Source of the DNA: Mycolicibacterium cosmeticum
Lineage (GTDB): Bacteria > Actinomycetota > Actinomycetes > Mycobacteriales > Mycobacteriaceae
Length of the DNA: 64,000 nt
NCBI RefSeq assembly: GCF_000613185.1
Contig: NZ_CCBB010000001.1
Span: forward strand, 2,356,001 to 2,420,000
Direction of reading: 5' to 3'
The translations under genes were made by a program, and so were the position numbers. Under the pieces are notes generated by a model. It made no database searches. It had not been told where the DNA came from and saw nothing but the letters and a program-made list of their open reading frames with translations. Of the stretch, positions 38,235 through 48,890 are shown piece after piece. Each line of letters opens with the position of its first letter. The first letter of the stretch is position 1.

Positions 38235-38855
38235 TCAGGCTTCGCCGATGTCGCCCAGGTGGTCGCGCAACACCACGCGGCCGTCGGCCAGGTGGTAGGT
38301 AAGACCGACGATGGCCAGCGAGCCGGCGTTCACCCGCTCGGAGATGGCGGTCGAGCGCGCCATCAACTGGGCGCCGGTCTCGGTGACGTGACGGGCCTCG
38401 AACTCGTCGACCCTGGTCAGCCCGTCGCGGCGGCCCAGCAGGATCGACGGGGTGACGCGTTCCACGATGTCGCGGATGTAGCCACCCGGGACGGCACCCT
38501 CGTCGAGGGCGGACAGCGTCGCCTTGACCGCGCCGCAGCTGTCGTGCCCGAGCACGGCGATCAGCGGAACGTTGAGCACCGCCACCGCGTATTCGATCGA
38601 CCCGAGCACGGCCGAGTCGATGACGTGCCCGGCGGTGCGGACCACGAACATGTCGCCGAGGCCCTGGTCGAAGATCAGTTCGGCGGCCACCCGGCTGTCA
38701 CCGCAGCCGAACACGACGGCGGTCGGCTTCTGCGCGGCGGTCAGGCTGGCGCGGTGGTCGATGCCTTGGCTGGGATGCTCGGGCTTACCGGCGACGAAGC
38801 GCTCGTTACCCTCTTTGAGTGCCTTCCATGCGGATATCGGGTTCGAGTTGGGCAT
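38235..38855 (-). CDS. canB: beta-class carbonic anhydrase
   Basis: 206 aa zinc enzyme interconverting CO2 and bicarbonate. Zinc ligands lie in VVFGCGDSRVAAE (Cys, with the Asp/Arg dyad) and LGHDSCGAV (His, Cys); GHVIDSAVLGSIEYAV is the conserved core. I prefer the ATG at 38855 (MPNSNPISAWKAL), which matches the recalled Rv3588c start; a second ATG nine bases upstream is possible. Its start codon physically overlaps that of mutY on the other strand. Confidence 0.93.
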   Translation of the reverse strand: MPNSNPISAWKALKEGNERFVAGKPEHPSQGIDHRASLTAAQKPTAVVFGCGDSRVAAELIFDQGLGDMFVVRTAGHVIDSAVLGSIEYAVAVLNVPLIAVLGHDSCGAVKATLSALDEGAVPGGYIRDIVERVTPSILLGRRDGLTRVDEFEARHVTETGAQLMARSTAISERVNAGSLAIVGLTYHLADGRVVLRDHLGDIGEA

Positions 38856-39816
38856 GACCGACATTCTGCCCGAGCCTGCGAACATCGTCGGGGCGGCCGC
38901 CCGCTCCGCGATCGACTCCGGCGAACTCGTCGCCTGGTTCGGCGCCGCCCAGCGGCCGCTGCCATGGCGCCGACCAGGGGTTTCGGCGTGGCAGATCCTG
39001 GTCAGCGAGTTCATGCTGCAGCAGACGCCGGTATCGCGGGTCGAGCCGATCTGGCTGGACTGGGTTGCCCGCTGGCCCACCCCGTCGGCCACCGCGGCCG
39101 CCGGTGCCGCCGACGTGCTGCGGGCGTGGGGCAAGCTGGGGTACCCGCGGCGGGCCAAGCGGTTGCACGAGTGCGCGGTGACCATCGCCGCCGAGCACGA
39201 CGACGTGGTGCCCGACGACGTGGACACGCTGTTGACCCTGCCCGGGGTCGGCGCCTACACCGCGCGAGCGGTCGCGTGCTTCGCCTACGGCAAGCGGGTC
39301 CCGGTGGTGGACACCAATGTGCGGCGGGTGCTCTCCCGGGCCGTGCACGGCCGCGACGAGGCCCCCGCCAGGGCCCGCGACCTCGACGATGTGGCGGCCC
39401 TGCTGCCGGATGACGATGTCGTGGCACAACGCTTTTCCGCTGCCCTGATGGAGCTGGGCGCGATCGTGTGCACGGCCCGCGGACCCAAGTGCGGGCTGTG
39501 CCCGCTGACCGGTTGCGGGTGGCGCGCGGCGGGCTACCCCACCAGAGACCCCGCCGATGCGCCGGCCCGCAAGGTGCAGAAGTATGCGGGCACCGATCGC
39601 CAGGTGCGGGGCCGGCTGCTCGATGTGCTGCGGGCCAGCGCGACACCGGTGACCCGCGCGGCCCTGGACGTCGCGTGGTTGTCGGATACCGCGCAGCGGG
39701 ACCGCGCCCTGCACTCGCTGCTGGTCGACGGACTGGTGGAGCAGACCCCGGCCGGGCTGTTCGCCCTTGCGGGCGAGGGCGAGACTCAGGACGCCCGCGC
39801 GAACCGGCGCCGGTAG
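38854..39816 (+). CDS. mutY: A/G-specific adenine DNA glycosylase MutY
   Basis: Removes adenine mispaired with 8-oxoguanine. 320 aa from the ATG at 38854 (MTDILPEPAN). The helix-hairpin-helix LPGVGAYTARAVACFAYG, the catalytic Glu in SEFMLQQT, the Asp in VVDTNVRRV and the 4Fe-4S loop CxxxxxxCxxCxxxxC (about residues 208-223) are present. An earlier open frame runs inside canB antisense and is not MutY. The last 31 bp overlap the convergent AraC-type gene. Confidence 0.93.
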   Translation: MTDILPEPANIVGAAARSAIDSGELVAWFGAAQRPLPWRRPGVSAWQILVSEFMLQQTPVSRVEPIWLDWVARWPTPSATAAAGAADVLRAWGKLGYPRRAKRLHECAVTIAAEHDDVVPDDVDTLLTLPGVGAYTARAVACFAYGKRVPVVDTNVRRVLSRAVHGRDEAPARARDLDDVAALLPDDDVVAQRFSAALMELGAIVCTARGPKCGLCPLTGCGWRAAGYPTRDPADAPARKVQKYAGTDRQVRGRLLDVLRASATPVTRAALDVAWLSDTAQRDRALHSLLVDGLVEQTPAGLFALAGEGETQDARANRRR

Positions 39817-40742
39817 TCCGACGGGGTCACGCCGATGACCCGGCGGAAGTGGTGGCGCAACAAGGTGGCGGTGCCGAAGCCCGACCGGTCGGCGACCCGG
39901 TCGATGTCCAGATCGGTTTCCTCGAGCAGGCGCCGCGCGTAGAGCACCCGCTGGTCGGTGACCCATTGCATGGGCGTGGTCCCGGTCTCCTCGACGAAGC
40001 GCCGGGCAAAGGTGCGCGCTGACATGCTGGCGCGGGCGGCCAGGGTGGCCACCGTGTGCGGTTCCTTCAGATTGGCCAGAATCCAATCCAGTTGCGGAGC
40101 AAAACCTTCCGAACATCGGATCGGGATGGGTTGGTCGATGTACTGACGCTGACCCCCGTCGCGCTGCGGTGGTACCACCATCCGGCGGGCGATCTTGTTG
40201 GTCACCTCGCTGCCGAGTTCGCGCCGGACCAGATGCAGGCAGGCGTCGATCCCGGCGGCGGTCCCCGCGCTGGTGATCAGGTTGCCGTCGTCGACGAAGA
40301 GCACGTTGCGGTCCACCCGCGCGGTGGGATACATCATGGCGAGTTCATCGGCATGCATCCAGTGGGTGGTGCACGGCCGCCCGTCCAACAACCCGGCTGC
40401 CCCGACGACGAACGCGCCGGAACAGACGGTCAGGATGATCGACCCGGCCGCCGCTGCGGCGCGCAGCGCCTCCAGCGCCACCTCCGGGTAGGGGCCGTAC
40501 TGGGTGCTGACCGCGGGGACGGCCACCAGGTCGGCGCCGACCAGCGCGGAGAAGTCATGGTCCGGCGTGACCTGCGCGCCCACCGACGTGCGCACCGGCT
40601 GACCGGCCACCGGCCCGCAGATCTTGAAGTCGAAATTGGGCACACCGTCGGCGGAGCGGTCGATCCCGAAGACCTCGCAGATGACGCCGAACTCGAAAAT
40701 CGCTAGACCGTCCAGCACCATCGCCGATACGCTTTTAATCAT
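39786..40742 (-). CDS. GlxA-type AraC-family regulator (DJ-1/PfpI plus HTH)
   Basis: 318 aa. An N-terminal DJ-1/PfpI-like domain (FEFGVICEVFGIDRS, TVCSGAFVVGAAGLLDG with the nucleophile-elbow-like cysteine, TTHWMHADEL) is joined to a C-terminal AraC helix-turn-helix pair (TVATLAARASMSARTFARRFVEETGTTPMQWVTDQRV, IDRVADRSGFGTATLLRHHFRRVIGVTPSDYR). This architecture senses amines or arginine-related ligands in other species. No obvious target is adjacent. Confidence 0.9.
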   Translation of the reverse strand: MIKSVSAMVLDGLAIFEFGVICEVFGIDRSADGVPNFDFKICGPVAGQPVRTSVGAQVTPDHDFSALVGADLVAVPAVSTQYGPYPEVALEALRAAAAAGSIILTVCSGAFVVGAAGLLDGRPCTTHWMHADELAMMYPTARVDRNVLFVDDGNLITSAGTAAGIDACLHLVRRELGSEVTNKIARRMVVPPQRDGGQRQYIDQPIPIRCSEGFAPQLDWILANLKEPHTVATLAARASMSARTFARRFVEETGTTPMQWVTDQRVLYARRLLEETDLDIDRVADRSGFGTATLLRHHFRRVIGVTPSDYRRRFARAS

Positions 40743-40814
40743 GGCAGCATCTTATCCAACTGGGGCAGTGCTGCCACTGTTCGGCTGGATATCGACTGTC
40801 GAAGAATTACTGCC

Positions 40815-41069
40815 ATGACCGTTGCACTCGCCATCCTCATCCTGCTGGCTCCGTTCGCGCTCGCCATCGCACTCGGCTGGCTGGCCAACCGGTCGCACGT
40901 CCTGCGACTGCACCTCGACCAGTTCCGGGTTCCGACCTCGACATGGGACCGGCTCTTCGACGCCGACCCCGACGCGAGCCGGATGCATCACGACCTGGAC
41001 GCGATCCGCACCCGGTTCGAGCAGGCCCCGTCCTGGCCCACCTCAGGCGTGCTGGGCGAACGTCGCTAG
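40815..41069 (+). CDS. small single-pass membrane protein
   Basis: 84 aa, unrecognised. The N-terminus (ALAILILLAPFALAIALGWLA) is one transmembrane helix, and the soluble tail (SHVLRLHLDQFRVPTSTWDRLF) is probably cytoplasmic. The last 27 bp overlap the convergent hydrolase gene. The ATG at 40815 follows the divergent AraC regulator by 72 bp, so control by it is possible. The coding potential is fair because codon positions are typical of the genome, but it could be a chance frame. Confidence 0.6.
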   Translation: MTVALAILILLAPFALAIALGWLANRSHVLRLHLDQFRVPTSTWDRLFDADPDASRMHHDLDAIRTRFEQAPSWPTSGVLGERR

Positions 41070-41813
41070 GAAGGCTTCCACGGCGGCGCGGTATTCCACC
41101 GGAGCGTCGTCGTGGATCAGGTGGCCGGCGCCGGGGACCCGCACATACGTTGTGCGGTAACCGGTTTCGGCCATCCGTTCCATCTGGCCCGGCGGGGCCA
41201 CCGTGCCACCGGCCTCGATCAGCAGCGTCGGGACCCGGACCGCCTGCCACTGCTCCCAGTAGTCCCGCAGACCCCACTGCCCCGCGATCTCGATCCACCG
41301 CGCGGGGTGCCCGTGCAGGCGCCATCCGGTCTCGGTCCGGTCGAAGGCATCCAGGAAGTACTGCCCCGCCACCGGCCCGAACTCGTCGAAAACCTGCTGC
41401 GCCGAGGCGAATTCGACCGGAAGCGCATGCAGCCAGGGCTCCCAGGCCCCGGTGGTGCGGCCCTTGAAGTCCGGCGCCATGTCCTCGACCACCACCGCGT
41501 TCACCAAATCCGGGCGGGCCGCGGCCAGACACCAGGAGTGCAGCGCGCCCATCGAATGGCCCACCAGGGTGGCCGGCCGGCCCAGCTCGGCCACCGCCGC
41601 TGCCAGGTCCGCGACGAACCGCTCGGTGCTGATCGGGTACGGGTCGGCCACGTCGCGGCCCCGGTGCCACGGCGCGTCGTAGGTGTACACCGCGCCCAAC
41701 CGGGTCAGCCACGGCAGCTGCCGGGACCATGTGCTGCCGCGTCCCATCAGGCCGTGCACCAGAACCAGCGGGGCGCCGGTGCCACCGCGTGCCGTCAGAA
41801 GTTCGGTCCGCAT
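41043..41813 (-). CDS. alpha/beta hydrolase (Rv3591c-like)
   Basis: 256 aa hydrolase with LVLVHGLMGRGSTW oxyanion loop, nucleophile elbow VGHSMGALHS, an Asp or Glu in the LLIEAGG region and a catalytic histidine in PGAGHLIHDDAP. No signal peptide or strong substrate clue is present. The gene converges on the small membrane protein and faces mhuD at 41 bp. Substrate unknown. Confidence 0.85.
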   Translation of the reverse strand: MRTELLTARGGTGAPLVLVHGLMGRGSTWSRQLPWLTRLGAVYTYDAPWHRGRDVADPYPISTERFVADLAAAVAELGRPATLVGHSMGALHSWCLAAARPDLVNAVVVEDMAPDFKGRTTGAWEPWLHALPVEFASAQQVFDEFGPVAGQYFLDAFDRTETGWRLHGHPARWIEIAGQWGLRDYWEQWQAVRVPTLLIEAGGTVAPPGQMERMAETGYRTTYVRVPGAGHLIHDDAPVEYRAAVEAFLATFAQHA

Positions 41814-41854
41814 GCCGACATCCTGCCCGTGCCGGACACGGGTAACCTCATGCC

Positions 41855-42172
41855 ATGCCCGTCGTGAAGATCAATGCCATCGAGGTCCCGCCCGACGCAG
41901 GCCCGGAACTGGAGAAGCGGTTCGCGCACCGCGCACACGCCGTGGACAACCAGCCCGGCTTTCTCGGCTTCCAGCTGCTGCGCCCGGTGAAGGGCGAGAA
42001 TCGCTACTTCGTGGTGACCCAGTGGGAGTCCGAGGAGGCGTTCCAGGCCTGGGCCAGCGGGCCGGCCGTCGAAGCGCACGCCGGCCAGCAGAAGAACCCG
42101 GTCGCCACCGGAGCGTCGCTGCTGGAATTCGAGGTTGTGTTGGACGTTGCGGGGACCGGCACCCAGTCCTGA
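41855..42172 (+). CDS. mhuD: heme-degrading monooxygenase MhuD
   Basis: 105 aa ABM-fold protein that opens heme to release iron, giving mycobilin. The functional residues Asn7, Trp66 and His75 are in the expected places (MPVVKIN, FQAWAS, VEAHAG). The sequence is close to recalled Rv3592. It may free iron from host heme. It overlaps the following lipoprotein gene if that starts at the TTG at 42147. Confidence 0.95.
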   Translation: MPVVKINAIEVPPDAGPELEKRFAHRAHAVDNQPGFLGFQLLRPVKGENRYFVVTQWESEEAFQAWASGPAVEAHAGQQKNPVATGASLLEFEVVLDVAGTGTQS

Positions 42173-43511
42173 CGGTGCCGGGGCGGTTCGCCGGATCACG
42201 GCACTGATCGGCACCCTCGCCCTGGCCACCGCGGCGCTGGGTGGCTGCGCGCCCAGCAGTACGCCGCCCGCCAATGCGGGCGGCGCTGTCATCAGCACCA
42301 ACACCCCGCCGGGTGTGCGGGCCAAACAGCTGATGGACATGCTCAACTCGGACTGGCCGATCGGTCCGGTCGGAGTCAAGACCCTCGCCGCGCCTGCCCA
42401 GGTCGACGACATCGGCACCACGATGGACATGATGTGGTGGGATCGGCCCTACACCCTGGCCGGCGTGGACATCGGCGCCGGGGCGGCCACCCTGCACGTG
42501 GTGACGTCCTACGGTGCACGCCAGGACATCGAGCTGCGCACCGACGACACCACCACCTTGGTCGACCGCATGACGGTGACGAATCAGCCTCTGGCACTGC
42601 ATAGTTGGGCCGACGTCGATGCGGTGCTGGCGAAGACCGGCGCCCGGTACGCCTACCAGTTGTCGAGAGTCGACAACGGCAGATGCGTGAAGGTGGCCGG
42701 CACCAACACCACCGAATCCCTGCCGCTGGCTTCGATTTTCAAGCTGTACGTGCTCTACGCGGTGGCCGATGCCGTCAAGGCGGGCACCGTGCGATGGGAC
42801 GACCAGCTGACCATCACCACCGAAGGCAAGAAGCTGGGGTCCTCGGGATTCGACAAGCTGCCCCCAGGCGCCCATATCTCGGTGCGGCAGGCGGCCGACA
42901 AGATGATCGCCACCAGCGACAACATGGCCACCGATCTGCTGATCGAGCGACTCGGGCCCGGCGCGGTGGAACGTGCGCTGGCCGAGGCCGGACATCACGA
43001 CCCGGCCAGCATGACACCGTTCCCGACGATGCACGAGATGTTCTCGATCGGCTGGGGTGAACCGGACCTGCGCACGCAATGGCAGCATGCCGACGCCGCC
43101 GGCCGGATCGAACTGCTCAAGCAGACCAGCGCCCGTCCGTACGAACCGGATCCGCTGCGCACCCACTCCCCCGCGTCGGCCTACGGCGCCGAGTGGTACG
43201 GCAGCGCCGAGGACATCTGCCGGGTGCACGCGGCGCTGCAGACGACCGCCGTGGGGCCGGCCGCGCCGGTACGCGACATCGTGTCGGCCATCCCCGGGAT
43301 CGACCTGGACCGCGACGAATGGCCCTATATCGCCGCCAAAGCCGGAAACCTGCCAGGAGAGCTCACCTTCAGCTGGTACGCGGTGGACCGCGCCGGCCAA
43401 GCCTGGGTGCTGAGCCTGCAGACCAACTGGCCGCGCTTCTACAGTGTCCGGACCGCCGGTTGGCTGATGACGGTGATCAAGCAGATGTGGGCGCTGGCGC
43501 ACCGCAGTTAG
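42147..43511 (+). CDS. lpqF: lipoprotein LpqF, class A beta-lactamase-like
   Basis: About 454 aa. A lipoprotein signal ends at the lipobox LGGC (about residue 35). The C-terminal half has the serine beta-lactamase fold with SxxK in LASIFKLY, SDN in ATSDNMATD and a KTG-like KAG in AAKAGNLPG. The preceding ~150 residues are a separate NTF2-like segment. The start is uncertain: in-frame TTG codons at 42135 and 42147 both overlap mhuD, and no ATG or GTG lies before the signal. Position matches Rv3593. A cell-wall peptidase or esterase role is possible. Confidence 0.8.
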   Translation: MRGPAPSPDGAGAVRRITALIGTLALATAALGGCAPSSTPPANAGGAVISTNTPPGVRAKQLMDMLNSDWPIGPVGVKTLAAPAQVDDIGTTMDMMWWDRPYTLAGVDIGAGAATLHVVTSYGARQDIELRTDDTTTLVDRMTVTNQPLALHSWADVDAVLAKTGARYAYQLSRVDNGRCVKVAGTNTTESLPLASIFKLYVLYAVADAVKAGTVRWDDQLTITTEGKKLGSSGFDKLPPGAHISVRQAADKMIATSDNMATDLLIERLGPGAVERALAEAGHHDPASMTPFPTMHEMFSIGWGEPDLRTQWQHADAAGRIELLKQTSARPYEPDPLRTHSPASAYGAEWYGSAEDICRVHAALQTTAVGPAAPVRDIVSAIPGIDLDRDEWPYIAAKAGNLPGELTFSWYAVDRAGQAWVLSLQTNWPRFYSVRTAGWLMTVIKQMWALAHRS

Positions 43512-44059
43512 AGCCGGCGCACCGTCCAGGCCTGCCCGCGGAAGTGCATCACGGTGCGGCTCACCGGCCCGATATCGATGCGCCAGAACGACTTCGGCGG
43601 CGCATCCAAGGCGGTCAGCACGGCCGCGCGGATCACCGCCGGGTGCGTCACGGCGACCACTCTGGCCGGCCGATCGGGGAGGGTGCCCAGCCAGCTGCGA
43701 ACCCGGCCGATCAGTTCCACGATCGTCTCGCCGCCGTGCGGCGCCCTGGCCGGATCGGTGAGCCAGACCGCAAGTTCCGCGGGATCGACACCGTCGAGGA
43801 CCGTGCCCCGCCACCGACCGTGATCCAGGTCGGCCAGCGCCGGCTCGGTTCGGGGCCGTAGACCGAGCAGTTCGGCGGTCCGCAGCGCGCGTTGTTCCGG
43901 GCCGCTCAGTGCGATATCGGCCGGACCGACATCGATCGTGGTATCGGTCGCCTGACGCTGCCCCAGGGCGTTGAGCGGTTCGTCGGTGGGGAATCGCCCG
44001 GCTGCCATGGCGTCGGTCATGGCATGCGACACCAGGGTCAGCCGGACGATCTCACTCAC
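43508..44059 (-). CDS. histidine phosphatase-family protein in the cobalt-transport operon
   Basis: 183 aa from the GTG at 44059. The N-terminal catalytic motif is altered from RHG to SHA (LTLVSHAMTDAMAAG), but the phosphohistidine is kept. GPEQRALRTAELLG, DLDHGRWRG, GGETIVELIGRVRSWL and the second histidine in VAVTHPAVIRAAV follow. The start overlaps the cbtA stop (GTGA), so it belongs to the riboswitch-controlled operon. A CobC-like role (alpha-ribazole 5'-phosphate) is suggested by context, not by sequence. Confidence 0.8.
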   Translation of the reverse strand: MSEIVRLTLVSHAMTDAMAAGRFPTDEPLNALGQRQATDTTIDVGPADIALSGPEQRALRTAELLGLRPRTEPALADLDHGRWRGTVLDGVDPAELAVWLTDPARAPHGGETIVELIGRVRSWLGTLPDRPARVVAVTHPAVIRAAVLTALDAPPKSFWRIDIGPVSRTVMHFRGQAWTVRRL

Positions 44060-44850
44060 ACCGCGACGGTGCGCTGCGCGCGCTCGCCTTCCAGCAACCG
44101 CGAGGCCAACGTCCCGAACACCAGCCCGATGGTGACCCACATGACCACCTGCGTCCCCAACGAGTACAGCCGGAACTGGTACAGGTCTTCCGCGGCGAAA
44201 CCGGGGAACACGATCGTGCCGTTGGCATCGGTGATCGGTCCGGGCACCTCGTGGATGGCGGGCAGGACGAGGAACACCACCGTCATCGAGACGAGGTAGC
44301 CGGCGGCGCCGAACAAGCTGGCATTCCAGGCCCCGAAGCGGGGCGCCAGCCGTCGGCCCAGCACCACCGAGCCGACGAACAGCGCCGCCGAGAGCACCAC
44401 CACCAACAGGTACAGCAGGGTGCGCTGTTTGATCGTCTCGTCCAGGCTGGTCGCCGGCGGGCTCGGCGGATACTTCAGCGCCGGCACCACCCACAGGGCC
44501 ACCAGCATGCCGCCCGCAATCAGGGCCGAGGTGGCCCGAGCCGACAGGTTCAGCCGGCCATAGAGCACACAGAACACGACGGCCAACAGGGCGCCCATCG
44601 CGACGCTGAACGCCAACACGCCGAAGCCCATACCGATATTCGACTGCACCCCGCGGGTGAACAGTTCGGCACCGTGCTCGTGGCCGCCGTGCGCATGCCC
44701 CGCCATGGCCTCATGGGCGGCGCCGGCACCGTCCTCGAAGTCGATGGCGCGGCCGATCACCGGCTCGATGAAGATCTTCGCGAAGACGAAGGCGAGCACA
44801 CCGGCCAGGGCGCCGGCCAGCAGGCCGCGCCCGATGATGTGTTTTTCCAT
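44056..44850 (-). CDS. cbtA: predicted cobalt transporter subunit CbtA
   Basis: 264 aa integral membrane protein with about five hydrophobic helices. The first is GLLAGALAGVLAFVFAKIFI, followed by EPVIGRAIDFE, a His-rich loop AMAGHAHGGHEHGAE and later helices such as GFGVLAFSVAMGALLAVVFC. This is the CbtA layout. It lies 3 bp after cbtB under a cobalamin riboswitch, so it is expressed when cobalamin is low and probably imports cobalt. The histidines probably bind Co(II). Confidence 0.9.
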   Translation of the reverse strand: MEKHIIGRGLLAGALAGVLAFVFAKIFIEPVIGRAIDFEDGAGAAHEAMAGHAHGGHEHGAELFTRGVQSNIGMGFGVLAFSVAMGALLAVVFCVLYGRLNLSARATSALIAGGMLVALWVVPALKYPPSPPATSLDETIKQRTLLYLLVVVLSAALFVGSVVLGRRLAPRFGAWNASLFGAAGYLVSMTVVFLVLPAIHEVPGPITDANGTIVFPGFAAEDLYQFRLYSLGTQVVMWVTIGLVFGTLASRLLEGERAQRTVAV

Positions 44851-44853
44851 GGC

Positions 44854-45069
44854 TCAGTGGCAGGGGAAGCCGAGCAGATGGCGCGCGTCGTGCACGAACT
44901 CGTGCACGTAGGTGTTGTTGCCGAACACCGAGGTCGCGCCCTGGTCCATCCCGACGAAGTACAGCACCAGCAGTGCCAGGAAGGCCGTCGCCGTCAGCCA
45001 CACCACGGCGCGGGCCGCCGAGAGGTCGATCGCGGGAACCCGCGTCTTGGGTGCCTCTGCAGAAGTCAT
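44854..45069 (-). CDS. cbtB: predicted cobalt transporter subunit CbtB
   Basis: 71 aa with one central helix (VVWLTATAFLALLVLYFVG) and the characteristic C-terminal metal-binding tail HEFVHDARHLLGFPCH, the CbtB signature. It is the first gene after the cobalamin riboswitch, with AAAGGA before the ATG. CbtB and CbtA together are thought to form a cobalt permease. Confidence 0.93.
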   Translation of the reverse strand: MTSAEAPKTRVPAIDLSAARAVVWLTATAFLALLVLYFVGMDQGATSVFGNNTYVHEFVHDARHLLGFPCH

Positions 45070-45084
45070 GTCCAGTCCTTTCGG

Positions 45085-45220
45085 GATCTCGCGTCCCAGT
45101 CGCCTAGCTGGTGACGGAGTCGGGTCTGACTTTCACAGTGGCGCGACCGTTCTGGACTTACACCAGATTCCTCGTCCGTCGAGTACAACACGCATAGTAA
45201 GCACATCAGCCCTGCTCGGC
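45085..45220 (-). ncRNA. cobalamin riboswitch upstream of cbtB
   Basis: Read on the minus strand, the sequence shows a Cbl aptamer core: GGAAT followed by the CTGGTG...GTCCAG stem (45152-45171), then GGTCGC and the B12 box GCCACTGTGA (45133-45142), then an AGTC...GACT pairing. A short stem GGGA...TCCC lies just before the AAAGGA ribosome-binding site, which could act as the expression platform. Outer boundaries are approximate. Repression of cbtBA by cobalamin is the expected outcome. Confidence 0.88.
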
Positions 45221-45333
45221 GCACTCACTACGGGAAATTCGTGCCGGCCGGCGGCAACACCGACTCCTTGAGCACGCAAATACCTGGTCAACGTGGCAAA
45301 CCTTAGCGTTACCTATGCATTAGTCTCACGCCC

Positions 45334-46314
45334 GTGACCCAACTCATACGCCGTTTCCGCGTGTGCGCCTTCGCACTTCTGGTCGTCCTGCCTTTCGTCG
45401 CCGCACCCACCGCGGCAGCCGATGCTCCGCACATCACCGATATCCAGCATGTCAACGACCGCTGGGACAAGGTCTCGGTGTACTCACCCGCGATGAACAA
45501 GGTGATCGTCAACGACGTGTTCAAGGCGCGGTCCTCGGGTGCCCCGACCTTCTACCTACTGCCCGGCATCGACGGCGGCGACAACCTCGACCCCGGTGGC
45601 AACTTCGCGCCCGGGTCCAAGTCATGGTTCGGCATGACCGATATCCAGGGCTTCTTCGCCAACAAGAATGTGAACGTGGTGTCCCCGCTGGGTGGTCAGT
45701 TCAGCTGGTGGACCAACTGGGTCAACGACGCCGACAAGCAGTACCAGACCTACATGACCTCCGAACTGCCGCCGCTGATCAACAAGCAGTACAACACCAA
45801 CGGCCGCAACGCCGTCGGCGGCCTGTCCAGCACCGGCGGCACCGCGGTGGACTACGCCGTGCAGGCCCCGGGCCTGTTCCGTGCGGTCGCCTCCTACAGC
45901 GGCATGCTCAACCCGTCCGCCGATCCGGGCCAGGTCGGCATCACCCTGATGGGCGGCGGCCTGAGTGCGGACAACATGTGGGGCCCCGGCGGCGGGCCGC
46001 TGTGGATCCAGCACGATCCGACGCGCAACGCGGCCGCACTGAAGGGCACCGCCGTCTATGTCGCCGCATCGGGCTCCGGCAATGTCGGCAGCGTGGACCG
46101 GCTGCCCGAGGGATTCGGGCCGAACTTCACCGGCGGTCTGATCGAACGCATCGTCGCCGACAGCACCCGGGCCTTCGCCGATGCCGCGAAGGCGGCGGGC
46201 GTGCCGGTCACCTACGTGGTCCGGCCCGACGGATCGCACACCTGGGGGCTGTTCGAGTCCGAGATGCAGGAGTCCTGGAACACCACCGTCGGCCCGGCCC
46301 TCGGGGTCCGCTGA
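45334..46314 (+). CDS. secreted esterase of the antigen 85 family
   Basis: 326 aa. A Sec signal peptide (VCAFALLVVLPFVAAPTAAADA, cleavage near residue 30) leads into an alpha/beta-hydrolase esterase fold. YLLPGIDGGDNLDP, FFANKNVNVVSPLGGQFSWWTNW, the nucleophile region VGGLSSTGGTAVDYA and late DGSHTWGLFESEMQ resemble the Ag85/MPT51 group. Mycolyltransferase activity is possible, but the canonical GLSMA is changed to GLSST. The GTG start precedes a bidirectional terminator-like hairpin at the far end. Confidence 0.85.
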   Translation: MTQLIRRFRVCAFALLVVLPFVAAPTAAADAPHITDIQHVNDRWDKVSVYSPAMNKVIVNDVFKARSSGAPTFYLLPGIDGGDNLDPGGNFAPGSKSWFGMTDIQGFFANKNVNVVSPLGGQFSWWTNWVNDADKQYQTYMTSELPPLINKQYNTNGRNAVGGLSSTGGTAVDYAVQAPGLFRAVASYSGMLNPSADPGQVGITLMGGGLSADNMWGPGGGPLWIQHDPTRNAAALKGTAVYVAASGSGNVGSVDRLPEGFGPNFTGGLIERIVADSTRAFADAAKAAGVPVTYVVRPDGSHTWGLFESEMQESWNTTVGPALGVR

Positions 46315-46333
46315 CCCGACACCCGGCAACGAC

Positions 46334-46361
46334 AATGGCCCCCGCCGTGGCGGGGGCCATT
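46334..46361. terminator. strong hairpin between the convergent esterase and clpC1 genes
   Basis: A perfect inverted repeat with arms AATGGCCCCCGCC and GGCGGGGGCCATT and only a GT centre forms a very GC-rich 13-bp stem. It is 20 bp after the esterase stop and 9 bp after the clpC1 stop, so it serves both. The U-tract is short, as usual in mycobacteria. Confidence 0.75.
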
Positions 46362-46370
46362 CTCGTTGGG

Positions 46371-48890
<2,520 letters not shown>

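Noticed and set aside
42135..42146. The TTG at 42135 as the preferred LpqF start
   Set aside because: It lengthens an already long n-region of the lipoprotein signal; the TTG at 42147 is marginally better, though neither is secure.
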